Origin: Beijerinckiaceae bacterium
GTDB taxonomy: Bacteria > Pseudomonadota > Alphaproteobacteria > Rhizobiales > Beijerinckiaceae
DNA length: 64,000 bases
Assembly: GCA_009773635.1 (NCBI GenBank)
Contig: WSYC01000009.1
Coordinates: 27,236 to 91,235 of the forward strand
Reading direction: 5' to 3'
Shown: positions 19,692 to 27,373 of the stretch, in pieces
Numbering within the stretch: position 1 is the first letter of the stretch
Layout: every line of letters begins with the position of its first letter
The notes under the pieces: model-generated
Database searches by the model: none
What the model was told of the DNA's origin: nothing
What the model saw: the letters and a program-made list of their open reading frames with translations, nothing else
Translations under genes and position numbers: made by a program

Positions 19692-20171
19692 TTACTTCTT
19701 CTTGTTCTTCGAGACGTCCCAGGCCACTTCGACCGCGCCCGAACCCGAGCCGGAAGACGTCTGCGGGGTGTAGATGACCTTGAACGACGAGAAGTTGATC
19801 GAGACGCTTTCGCTGACAAGATCATTGCCGTTCGAGCCCATGGTCTGCACCGAGGAAATCAGAACGTCTTCGAGTTCGATGACGTAGTAATCGAGGGGCT
19901 TGGTGCCACCGGCCTTGCGGCAGGTGATCTTCGCCTTCTTGATGTGGGCGCCTTCGCAGCACTTCAGCATCAACGTCGGCGAGACCTTGCAGGCGCTCTT
20001 GTTGATGTGAACGTCCTGCACCGAAACCTTGCCGGCGCCGGAGCCGGTCGCGACATGGGATGTGCCCTGCTGGGCCATGCCGAATGTCCAGGAATCGATG
20101 TCGATTGCGTTGGTCTTGATGGCGGATTCACCCTGAAAACCATCAATTTCGAGAAACATATCTACGGCCAT
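19692..20171 (-). CDS. hcp: T6SS tube protein Hcp (TssD)
   Basis: A 159-residue Hcp1-family protein; hexameric rings of it stack into the inner tube that is fired from the cell. The family start MAVDMFLEIDGFQGES and the later LDYYVIELEDVLISS segment are clear. The C-terminus carries a short serine/glycine linker and a lysine-rich tail. A strong Shine-Dalgarno site (AGGAGG, complement of 20177-20182) lies six bases before the ATG, in keeping with the high copy number needed. It lies in the main block between tssC and tssE. Confidence 0.97.
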   Translation of the reverse strand: MAVDMFLEIDGFQGESAIKTNAIDIDSWTFGMAQQGTSHVATGSGAGKVSVQDVHINKSACKVSPTLMLKCCEGAHIKKAKITCRKAGGTKPLDYYVIELEDVLISSVQTMGSNGNDLVSESVSINFSSFKVIYTPQTSSGSGSGAVEVAWDVSKNKKK

Positions 20172-20256
20172 GGATACCTCCTGTGTAAGCCGATTTCTGT
20201 GTAATACGGCGAGGTGTTGGGGGATGTGTGCTGCTGCACAGGGTGGGGTTGGTGCT

Positions 20257-20296
20257 AGAGCAATTTCAGTGAATTCGCATTCACTTCATTTGCTCT
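20257..20296. repeat. Palindromic intergenic repeat (first module) between tssC and hcp
   Basis: Arms AGAGCAA and TTGCTCT enclose a second pair of arms, AGTGAAT and ATTCACT, around a TCGC loop. This layout resembles a palindrome widely dispersed between genes in Rhizobiales. It sits immediately beside the second module at 20313-20356. Confidence 0.7.
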
Positions 20297-20312
20297 ATCT
20301 TCTTGTTTTGTC

Positions 20313-20356
20313 GCATTTTCTTCACGCGAACCGGAATCCACTTCGCTTGAAAATGC
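20313..20356. repeat. REP-like palindrome (second module), intergenic copy
   Basis: Stem GCATTTTC/GAAAATGC encloses a core that begins TTCACGCGAACCGG and continues CCACTTCGCTT. The same core with a different but still complementary stem occurs inside glcE at 52167-52214. It lies 14 bases past the tssC stop and may form an mRNA stem-loop between tssC and hcp. Confidence 0.8.
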
Positions 20357-20369
20357 TCTGGGTTCCGGC

Positions 20370-21857
20370 TCAGCCGGCTTTCGCCGGCAGCCGCGAGACG
20401 AGGCTCAGGCCAATGTCCATGCCTTCCAGCTGGTAGTGCGGGCGGAGCATGAACTTGGCGAAGTAGTAGCCAGGGTTCTCTTCGTTCTCGGTGATTTCGA
20501 CCGAGGCTGCCGCGAGCGGACGGCGCGCCTTGGTTTCCTCGGTCGAGTTCACGGGATCCCCGTCGACATAGAGGTGGATCCAGTCGTTCAACCAGCGGGT
20601 CAGCTCTTCCTTGTTCTTGGTCGAGCCGATCTTGTCGCGCACCATGCACTTCAGATAATGCGCGAAGCGGGAGACCGCGAACATGTAGGGCAGGCGGGAC
20701 GAGAGGTTGTCCGACGCCGTGGCTTCGTCCGTCATCTTCTTCTTGGGGCGGTAGACGGATTGCGCGCCGATGAACGCCGCCTTGTCCGAGTTCTTGCGGT
20801 GGACAAGCGGGATGAGACCCGACTTCGCAAGCTCCGCCTCGCGGCGGTCGGTGATGGCGATCTCGGTCGGGCACTTCAGGTCAACGCCACCGTCATCGGT
20901 CGGGAAGGTATGGACCGGCAGGTTGATGACCTCGCCACCCGATTCCACGCCACGGATGCGCGTCGTCCAGCCCCATTCCTTGTAGGCACGGTTGACGTTG
21001 GCAGCCATGGCATAGGCGGCGTTCATCCAGCCATACTTGGTGCCGTCATGACCATCGGTCTCTTCCTCGAAACCGAATTCCTCGACCGGATCGGATTTCG
21101 CGCCATAGGGCAGACGGGAGAGAACACGCGGCAGGCACAGTCCGAGATAGCGGGCGTCCTCGCTGTCGCGCAGGCTCTTCCAGGCCGCGTAATCCGGCGT
21201 CTCGAAGATGGTCGAAAGGTCGCGCGGGTCGGAGAGCTGGGTCCAGCTGTCCATGCCCATCAGCGTCGGGCTGGCACCGGCGAACAGCGGCGCATGCGCG
21301 CTGGCTGCGATCTTGGTCAGGCCGCGCATGAGCTGGATGTCCATCGGCTCGTGCGAGAACTGGTAGTCAGCCACCAGCGCGCCGAAGGGCTCGCCGCCGA
21401 GCTGGCCGAATTCCTGCTCGTAGACCTGCTTGAACATCGGGCTCTGGTCCCAACGGGCGCCGGGGTAGGTGCGCAGGTTGTTGTTCAGCTCGGTCTTGCC
21501 GACATTCATGAACTTGATCTTGAGCGTCGCATCCGTCTCCGAATTGAAGACGAGATAGTTGAGGCCGCGCCAGGCGCTTTCGATCTGCTGGAATTCCGGG
21601 GCGTGCAGGATCGCATTCATCTGGTCGGAGAGCTTCTCGTCGAGCCGGGCGATCATTTCGTCGATGGTTTCCAGCACGTCGTTCTTGACGAGTGACTGGT
21701 CCGCCAGCGCCTGGTTGACGAGCGTGGTGACCGCGTTCTCGACCTCGGTCGCGGCGCGCTCGTTGCGGGGTTTGAAGCTCTGCTTCAGGAGCGAGGTGAA
21801 TTCCTCGACATCGGGGGTGGCGCCAGCTTCGACGCCTTTCTGGAGTTCGGTAGCCAT
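20370..21857 (-). CDS. tssC: T6SS sheath large subunit TssC
   Basis: A 495-residue sheath protein that with TssB forms the contractile cylinder around Hcp. Typical blocks are visible: FQQIESAWRGLNYL near residues 90-103, the FGALVADYQFSH segment near 160, GRTIxxP-like LGLCLPRVLSRLPYG near 240-256, and a C-terminal region ending RLPAKAG. The length fits TssC of the ImpC/EvpB family. It starts 42 bases after tssB. No second, paralogous tssC is present. Confidence 0.97.
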   Translation of the reverse strand: MATELQKGVEAGATPDVEEFTSLLKQSFKPRNERAATEVENAVTTLVNQALADQSLVKNDVLETIDEMIARLDEKLSDQMNAILHAPEFQQIESAWRGLNYLVFNSETDATLKIKFMNVGKTELNNNLRTYPGARWDQSPMFKQVYEQEFGQLGGEPFGALVADYQFSHEPMDIQLMRGLTKIAASAHAPLFAGASPTLMGMDSWTQLSDPRDLSTIFETPDYAAWKSLRDSEDARYLGLCLPRVLSRLPYGAKSDPVEEFGFEEETDGHDGTKYGWMNAAYAMAANVNRAYKEWGWTTRIRGVESGGEVINLPVHTFPTDDGGVDLKCPTEIAITDRREAELAKSGLIPLVHRKNSDKAAFIGAQSVYRPKKKMTDEATASDNLSSRLPYMFAVSRFAHYLKCMVRDKIGSTKNKEELTRWLNDWIHLYVDGDPVNSTEETKARRPLAAASVEITENEENPGYYFAKFMLRPHYQLEGMDIGLSLVSRLPAKAG

Positions 21858-21899
21858 GGTCTTGCCTCTTGAAGGGTTGTCGCGGGCGGGCGCGGAGCC

Positions 21900-22436
21900 T
21901 CAGCCTTTGCTGGTTTCGGAATTGGCGGTTTCGTCGGCGTCTTGCGCGGCCCGGTCCCGGAGCGCGGTCATCAGCGCGGGATCGGAGAGGAGTTCACGCA
22001 GCTTGTTCTCGGCGTTGACCTTGCCGTCCATGTAACGCTGGAGGTTCTTGAGCTGCTCGCGCGCCTCAAGGAGCTTGGCAACAGCCGGCACCTGACGGGC
22101 GACAGCGGTCGGCTTGAAGTCGTCCATTGTCTTGAACTCGAGGCTCACGCCGAGCTTCTGGCCATTCTCGGCGCCGAGCTTGTTGTCGACGCGGAAATCG
22201 ATGGCCGGGTTGATCGCGCTCATGCGGCGGTCAAAGTTGTCCATGTCGATATCGAGGAACTTGCGCTGCGCGATCTCCGGCTTCTCGACCTTCGAGGCAT
22301 TGCCGGAAAGGTCAGCCAGCACGCCCATGATGAACGGCAGTTCGACCAGCTTTTCAGCGTTGTAGGGATCTTCGTAGGTGATGTGGACGCGCGGCTTGCG
22401 GTTGCGCCGGATGAATTTCTGTCCGCTATCGCTCAT
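21900..22436 (-). CDS. tssB: T6SS sheath small subunit TssB
   Basis: A 178-residue sheath protein (ImpB/VipA). The start SDSGQKFIRRNRKPRVHITY and the motif LPFIMGVLADLSGN near residues 32-46 are diagnostic. It pairs with TssC and its C-terminal helix is the region used by ClpV for recycling in other systems. The ATG at 22436 follows AAGGAA at suitable distance. A 105-base gap separates it from tssA and contains only a small CCAGG palindrome. Confidence 0.97.
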   Translation of the reverse strand: MSDSGQKFIRRNRKPRVHITYEDPYNAEKLVELPFIMGVLADLSGNASKVEKPEIAQRKFLDIDMDNFDRRMSAINPAIDFRVDNKLGAENGQKLGVSLEFKTMDDFKPTAVARQVPAVAKLLEAREQLKNLQRYMDGKVNAENKLRELLSDPALMTALRDRAAQDADETANSETSKG

Positions 22437-22541
22437 GATGTCATTCCTTCTTTTGTCTGTCGTTTCCAGGGCCTGGACATTCGGTTTTGGTGTTTGCCCT
22501 CGGTGGACGGGGTGTCCGGACCGCGGGCATCGTTCAGAAAT

Positions 22542-23960
22542 CTATCGCTCTTCGGACTGGTGAAGATGCGAGGCCGGCAGCAGTTCCTCGAGGACGGCAA
22601 GGAAATCCCGCCCGGCAAGGGCGCGGGCGCGGTCGAGGAGCAGGGGCAAGGGGCTCGAAGGCTCCTCCGACCGGTAGTAGCCGGCCACCTGCGCCATCAG
22701 ATCGACAGCGTCGCGTTGAGAAAGGACCTTAAAGCGCTGCGGAATTGCCGCTGTGCGCCCGTGCACATTGGAGATTTCGGGTTCGAATTCCGTGTTTTCA
22801 GACGCTTTTTCAGCAGCTTCGTCGTCATCGAAGGAGGTCGGTTTGTCGTCCTGTGGTCCGGGATGCTCCTCGACATCGTTCTCCTCGTCGCCGTTCTCCT
22901 CCTCGGCGGCGCCGGGCGTCTCGAAGGCGGTGAGCTGCTCCATCGCGATGTTGAATCCCGCGCCGCGCCCGATACGGATGCTGGCGGCGGGAAAGGCATC
23001 CGGCATCAGCGTGCGCAAGGCTTCGATGAAGGAGACATCCGCGAGCTGGCGGCATTGCCGCACCAGCAGCAGGCCGGGCGATGAGGGCTCGTAGCGGGCA
23101 AGGTAGGCCGCCACCGCATCCAGCGCGCCCTTGGCGGCGGCCTGCGTCGTGATCGCGGTGGCAGATGCCGGGGATTTCTCGCCGTCTTCGCCGCGCGACA
23201 TCGTGCCGGTCGCAGTGGCAGCCTGAGCCGGGCTGCGGCGGCCGATCTCGCCATCGAGCCAGGTGATCTGGTCGCCGACGAGCTTGCGCAGGTTCGGCAG
23301 GGCAAGATCGCGTCCTGCACCGAGGTGGGTTGCGAAGGAGGCGGCGATCGCACCGAGCCCGTCGCGCAGGGTCTGCAGGGCCGCGCGGCTGGCGGTGAGT
23401 TCCGCGATGTCGGCGCGTTCGAGCGCGGCGGCGATGGCGCTCGCCTGATGCGCATCCTCGTTCTCGCGCGGTTGCACGCTTCCGGCCGCAATCAGATGGT
23501 GGCGGAACGACACCCGGCCGAGATTGCGGCTTTCGAACAGCGGCGTTGCCTGAAGCGGCATTACCGAGTGCGGCATGTCGTCGAGCGCCATCAGCACACC
23601 GCGCCTGAGCTCGATATCATCCGCCGGATGCACCGCGTCCCACTGGCGGTTGAGGAGGTCGGCCATCCCCGCGACAACGCCCGCGAATTCCGGCAGGCGC
23701 CGGTCGAGGATCATCAGCTTGGCGACGAGCACCAGCACGCGCAGATCGCGCGAGCGCTTCAGCAGGGCGTCGGCGGCCTTGAATTCAGCCTCGAAGTTGA
23801 TCTGGCTGCGCTCGAACTCTGCAAACGCCGAGGGCAGGACGCCCTCGACACGCGCGAGAAAGCCGAGGTGATCATCATCACCGGCAAGGTCGAGGTCGGG
23901 TCCGCACGCATCGTCTGCGAGTGCGGCGGCGCCGAACCATAGGGGTTCGATCTCACTCAT
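22542..23960 (-). CDS. tssA: T6SS cap/assembly protein TssA with duplicated C-terminal motif
   Basis: A 472-residue ImpA-N family protein that primes and caps tube/sheath polymerisation. The N-terminal domain covers about residues 1-135 (FERSQINFEAEF near 49-60, WDAVHPADD near 107-115). The motif EPSSP followed by a leucine-arginine helix and a final hydrophobic helix occurs twice: at 291-320 and again at 433-462. The two are separated by a glutamate-rich linker (about 350-395). Usually one such C-terminal motif is seen. The ATG at 23960 is preceded by a hairpin that includes the GAGGA ribosome binding element. Confidence 0.92.
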   Translation of the reverse strand: MSEIEPLWFGAAALADDACGPDLDLAGDDDHLGFLARVEGVLPSAFAEFERSQINFEAEFKAADALLKRSRDLRVLVLVAKLMILDRRLPEFAGVVAGMADLLNRQWDAVHPADDIELRRGVLMALDDMPHSVMPLQATPLFESRNLGRVSFRHHLIAAGSVQPRENEDAHQASAIAAALERADIAELTASRAALQTLRDGLGAIAASFATHLGAGRDLALPNLRKLVGDQITWLDGEIGRRSPAQAATATGTMSRGEDGEKSPASATAITTQAAAKGALDAVAAYLARYEPSSPGLLLVRQCRQLADVSFIEALRTLMPDAFPAASIRIGRGAGFNIAMEQLTAFETPGAAEEENGDEENDVEEHPGPQDDKPTSFDDDEAAEKASENTEFEPEISNVHGRTAAIPQRFKVLSQRDAVDLMAQVAGYYRSEEPSSPLPLLLDRARALAGRDFLAVLEELLPASHLHQSEER

Positions 23961-23972
23961 CTGAGCAAAGTT

Positions 23973-24000
23973 CCTCGTTCGCGCCGCCCGGCGAACGAGG
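23973..24000 (-). promoter_or_regulatory. Hairpin over the tssA ribosome binding region
   Basis: A perfect ten-base dyad: CCTCGTTCGC (23973-23982) and GCGAACGAGG (23991-24000) with an eight-base loop. Read on the minus strand, its 3' arm ends in GAGG, the only Shine-Dalgarno-like sequence before tssA, 12 bases from the ATG at 23960. Folding would hide that site. It could also act as a partial terminator after the OmpA-like gene. Confidence 0.5.
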
Positions 24001-24054
24001 GCGCGGTGTTATGAAACGGAAAGTTTCGTCATCGGCTCGGGCGGGTCAGGCGCC

Positions 24055-24609
24055 TTATTGCGCCAGTCTTGTCTCGACGCGCCGGTTGGTCGCGTCGAGC
24101 GGGTTTTCGCTACGCGGCTTTGCGCTGCCGAAGGCTTTCGGCAGAACACGATCCCGCGGAATGCCGCGCGATTCGAGATACTGAACCACGGCCTCGGCGC
24201 GGCGGCGCGAGAGATCGAGGTTGTGCTCATCGCTGCCGCGGGCGTCCGTGTGGCCCTCAACCGCAAACCGCATCACCCTGAGGCGCGGGTCGACCAGTGC
24301 GGTGGCGAACTGGTCAAGGTTGCGCTGGGCCGCGTCGGTCAGTCGATCGGAATCGAGGCCGAACTGGATCAGAAGATCAAAGCTCGGCGCGTTCAGCGAG
24401 GCTGCGGAGGGCGGCGGCGCGGTGCGGCAGTCGGTCTCGGTGCCGATGCAGACCTTGCGCTCGGTGCCAAGGCCGCGCGGGGTGCCGAGCGCGCCGGAGA
24501 AGCGTTCAATGATCTGCTCTGCGGTGAAGGCCGGCTTGCCCTGGGCAAGGGCCAGACCGGGGGCTGTCAACAGCCCCGCGAACAGCAAACAAGCACTCAG
24601 CCGACGCAT
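24055..24609 (-). CDS. Periplasmic OmpA-like peptidoglycan-binding protein
   Basis: A 184-residue secreted protein: signal peptide MRRLSACLLFAGLLTAPGLA with a probable cut at ALA-Q, a linker with two cysteines (VCIG and TDCR), then an OmpA C-terminal domain from about residue 75. The peptidoglycan ligands are present in GHTDARGS and in NRRVETR. There is no lipobox. I prefer the ATG at 24609 because CGGAGG lies nine bases upstream; the ATG at 24618 touches that site. It precedes tssA by 94 bases in the same direction and may help anchor the T6SS, which lacks TssJ. Confidence 0.85.
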   Translation of the reverse strand: MRRLSACLLFAGLLTAPGLALAQGKPAFTAEQIIERFSGALGTPRGLGTERKVCIGTETDCRTAPPPSAASLNAPSFDLLIQFGLDSDRLTDAAQRNLDQFATALVDPRLRVMRFAVEGHTDARGSDEHNLDLSRRRAEAVVQYLESRGIPRDRVLPKAFGSAKPRSENPLDATNRRVETRLAQ

Positions 24610-24845
24610 CTCGGGCATCCTCCGATTGATGTTTTCGCGCGAAAGATGGCGCATTCCCGGGGGCGCGTCAACGAAACCGGGGGTTGCGGGCGTTGGGGCG
24701 GACATGGTTCTGGTCTCCTCGTGTGCATTGGCCGGGCCTCATACGGATCGGCTGCATGGTCGCCATAAACCACACCGCACCGGGCGCAGGATGTGCTTCG
24801 TCACACTTCGGGAAGAGGCGCGAGCGGCAACACTGGGTCTCACAG

Positions 24846-24872
24846 GATCACGGCGCATGCTGTGCCGTGATC
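24846..24872. promoter_or_regulatory. 27-base dyad upstream of vgrG, candidate operator
   Basis: Two 12-base arms starting GATCACGGC and ending GCCGTGATC, with one G-T pair, surround a three-base centre. It ends 51 bases before the vgrG ATG, inside the 314-base gap (24610-24923) between the divergent OmpA-like and vgrG genes. I see nothing else definite in that gap. No T-run follows, so an operator is more likely than a terminator. Confidence 0.5.
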
Positions 24873-24923
24873 ACTCCGATGACATCTCCGCGCGAGGCTC
24901 TCGCACGACATTGAGGAAGAACC

Positions 24924-26810
24924 ATGGCCCGCACGCCAAACCAGGATCAAAGGCCGGCAACGCTGGAAACGCCCTTTGGCAAGGACGTGCTTTCTTTCGT
25001 GAGCCTTGACGCGCATGAGGGCATCAGCACGCTGTTCAGCTTCGAGATCGAGGCCGCCAGCAAGGATGCGGCGCTGGATTTCGACAAGGCGCTGGGGCGC
25101 AATTGCTGTGTCACCTATCGCACGCACAAGAACGCCGAGCGGCATTTCAACGGTGTGCTGACCTCCGCCGAATGGCTCGGCAAGCGCGCCGGCCTGCACC
25201 ATTACCGGCTCAGGCTCGAACCCTGGCTCGCGCTGCTCGGATATACGGCCAACTGCCGGTTCTTCCAGCAGCTGAGCGTGGTCGACATTATCCGCAAGGT
25301 CTTTGCCGAAAGCGACTTCAACGACTTCGCCTTCCGGACCTCCGAGAGCTACGACCCCATTGAATATTGCGTCCAGTACCGCGAGACGAACCTCAATTTC
25401 GTCAGCCGCCTGATGGAGCGCTATGGCCTCTATTTCTTCTTCGAGCATTCGAAGGGCAAGCACGAGATGATCATCGCCGATGGCCGCTCGTCGCACCAGC
25501 CGGTCAAGAATCTCGCGAGCGTGCCGCTGCGGCACTCCGAGGCCAGCAATTTCCGTGATGAGCAATATCTCTCAGGCTGGACACCGACCCGCCGCTTCGA
25601 GACCGGCAAGGTTGCCCTGAACGACTACGACTATCTCAAGCCCAACGCGTCGCTGCTCGCGCAATCGAGCCAGCCGGGTGGCTACACCAAGGCTGACCTT
25701 GAAATCTACGATTATCACGCTTCCTACGATGAGCGCGGCAAGGGCGAAAAATTCGCCAAGTTCCGGCTCGAGGCGCGCCAATGCCTTGATTTCCGCCGCG
25801 AGGGTTCGGGCGATGCGCCCTCCATCACACCCGGCGGGTTGATCACACTGGCCGAGCATCAGGAAGGCGGCGAGAACCGCCAGTATCTCGTCGTCACCTG
25901 CCACCACCGGCTGGATGGCGATACCTACGGCTCCTCCGACCAGAGCGGCGGGGTTGGTTATCAAGGGCGCTATCTGTTCCAGCCGTCCGACCGGCCGTAT
26001 CGCTCGCTGCTCCTCACGCCGAAGCCCTCGATCGCCGGGGTGCAGACCGCGAAAGTCGTCGGCAAGGAGGGCGAGGAGATCGATGTCGACGAGCACGGCC
26101 GCATCCTCGTGCAGTTCCACTGGGACAGGGACAAGAAGCAGTCCCGCCGCGTCCGCGTGGCGCAGACATGGTCCGGCAAGAGCTGGGGCGGCATCGTGCT
26201 GCCGCGCATCGGCATGGAGGTGGTCGTCGAGTTCATCGAGGGCGATCCGGATGCGCCGCTGGTCGTTGGTTGCGTTTATAACGGCGCGAACCCGCCACCC
26301 TTCGCCCTGCCGGAGAACAAGACGATCTCGGGTGTTAAATCGCGGTCCTCGAAAGGGGATAACGGCTACAACGAGCTCATTTTCGAGGACAAGACCAATC
26401 AGGAAAAGATCCGTATTCACGGCGAGAAGGACCTCGATGTCACCGTCAAGAACGCGGAGCACCGGGAGATCGGCCGCGAATTCAAGCCGGCGCGCGGCAA
26501 GGCCTCGTGTGAAACAGTGGTCAAGGCGGGCGATCATGTCCTCAAGGTCAAGACCGGCAACCGCAAGGTGTCAGTTGGCGGCAGCCAGACGGTTGATGTC
26601 ACGGAGATGATCACCACCAAGGCCGGCGTTGCCATGCAGTTCAAGGTCGGTGCAAGCAAGATCATCATCACCTCCGCGGGCATCATCCTCGATGCGCCGA
26701 CGATCACGATCAAGGGCAAGGCGGTCGCGACGGTCACCGCGCCGGTCACCAATATCGTCGGCTCGGGCCTGCTCACCCTCAAGGGTGGCTTCATGGGGAT
26801 GGTGCTGTGA
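24924..26810 (+). CDS. vgrG: T6SS spike protein VgrG (TssI)
   Basis: A 628-residue VgrG: a gp27-like base from residue 10 to about 370, a gp5 OB-fold containing VDEHGRILVQFHWDRD near 390-405 and RVAQTWSGKSWGG near 411-424, then a beta-helix needle of repeated strands. The protein ends soon after the needle (LTLKGGFMGMVL), so there is no fused effector domain. It opens a plus-strand operon with a small unknown gene and tagH. No PAAR tip gene is adjacent. A GAGGAAG ribosome site precedes the ATG. Confidence 0.96.
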   Translation: MARTPNQDQRPATLETPFGKDVLSFVSLDAHEGISTLFSFEIEAASKDAALDFDKALGRNCCVTYRTHKNAERHFNGVLTSAEWLGKRAGLHHYRLRLEPWLALLGYTANCRFFQQLSVVDIIRKVFAESDFNDFAFRTSESYDPIEYCVQYRETNLNFVSRLMERYGLYFFFEHSKGKHEMIIADGRSSHQPVKNLASVPLRHSEASNFRDEQYLSGWTPTRRFETGKVALNDYDYLKPNASLLAQSSQPGGYTKADLEIYDYHASYDERGKGEKFAKFRLEARQCLDFRREGSGDAPSITPGGLITLAEHQEGGENRQYLVVTCHHRLDGDTYGSSDQSGGVGYQGRYLFQPSDRPYRSLLLTPKPSIAGVQTAKVVGKEGEEIDVDEHGRILVQFHWDRDKKQSRRVRVAQTWSGKSWGGIVLPRIGMEVVVEFIEGDPDAPLVVGCVYNGANPPPFALPENKTISGVKSRSSKGDNGYNELIFEDKTNQEKIRIHGEKDLDVTVKNAEHREIGREFKPARGKASCETVVKAGDHVLKVKTGNRKVSVGGSQTVDVTEMITTKAGVAMQFKVGASKIIITSAGIILDAPTITIKGKAVATVTAPVTNIVGSGLLTLKGGFMGMVL

Positions 26811-27373
26811 TGAGCCGCATCCGGTTTGAAACCGTCGGGGATGTCTTCGAGGCGCTGCCGACACTCGCCGAGGATATCACCGCGCGTGGATCGGGCGAGG
26901 CCCCGCTTGCGTTCATGACGAGCCTCGTTGCCGGGGAAGACCCCGCCGAGGCGCTCGCGTTCTGCGCCTATGTGCTGCCGCGTCGCGAGGCCGTCGGCTG
27001 GTATTGCCGGTCGCTGCGCGCCATCAAGGTTGCGGCGATCAGCCCGAACGATCCGGCGTTGCGCCTGGCGGAAGCCTGGGTGCGCGAACCGGGCGAGGCG
27101 CTGCGCCTCGAAGCCCTCGCGCTCGTCGAGGAACTCGACAAGACCAGGCCCGCGAGCTGGGCCGCGATCGCGACAGCCTGGTCGGGCGGCTCGCTTGCGC
27201 CGGCGGAATTTGCCGGGCAGGCCACCCGCACTGCCGCGCCCTATCTCGTTGCCAAGGCCATTCAGGCCGGGTTTTCGATGCTCATCCCGCAGCTTCCTTC
27301 CGGCGAGCAGCGTGATACGATCCGGCTCTGCATCGACGAAGGGCTTCGGATTGCCGGGAGTGAAGGGCCATGA
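26810..27373 (+). CDS. Small T6SS-linked protein (DUF6931-like), function unknown
   Basis: A 187-residue, alanine-rich, mostly helical cytoplasmic protein without signal peptide. Visible stretches are FCAYVLPRREAVGWYCRSLR near residues 48-67 and a C-terminal amphipathic segment. It resembles small proteins found between vgrG and tagH in other alphaproteobacterial T6SS clusters (DUF6931 in my recollection; not verified). Its ATG overlaps the vgrG stop (TGATG) and its own stop overlaps the tagH start, so it is made together with both. A VgrG chaperone or effector adaptor is a reasonable guess from position only. Confidence 0.65.
   Translation: MSRIRFETVGDVFEALPTLAEDITARGSGEAPLAFMTSLVAGEDPAEALAFCAYVLPRREAVGWYCRSLRAIKVAAISPNDPALRLAEAWVREPGEALRLEALALVEELDKTRPASWAAIATAWSGGSLAPAEFAGQATRTAAPYLVAKAIQAGFSMLIPQLPSGEQRDTIRLCIDEGLRIAGSEGP

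Noticed and set aside
24011..24032. GAAAC/GTTTC hairpin after the OmpA-like gene as a terminator
   Set aside because: Only five base pairs and no T-run; the neighbouring ten-base dyad is the stronger element.
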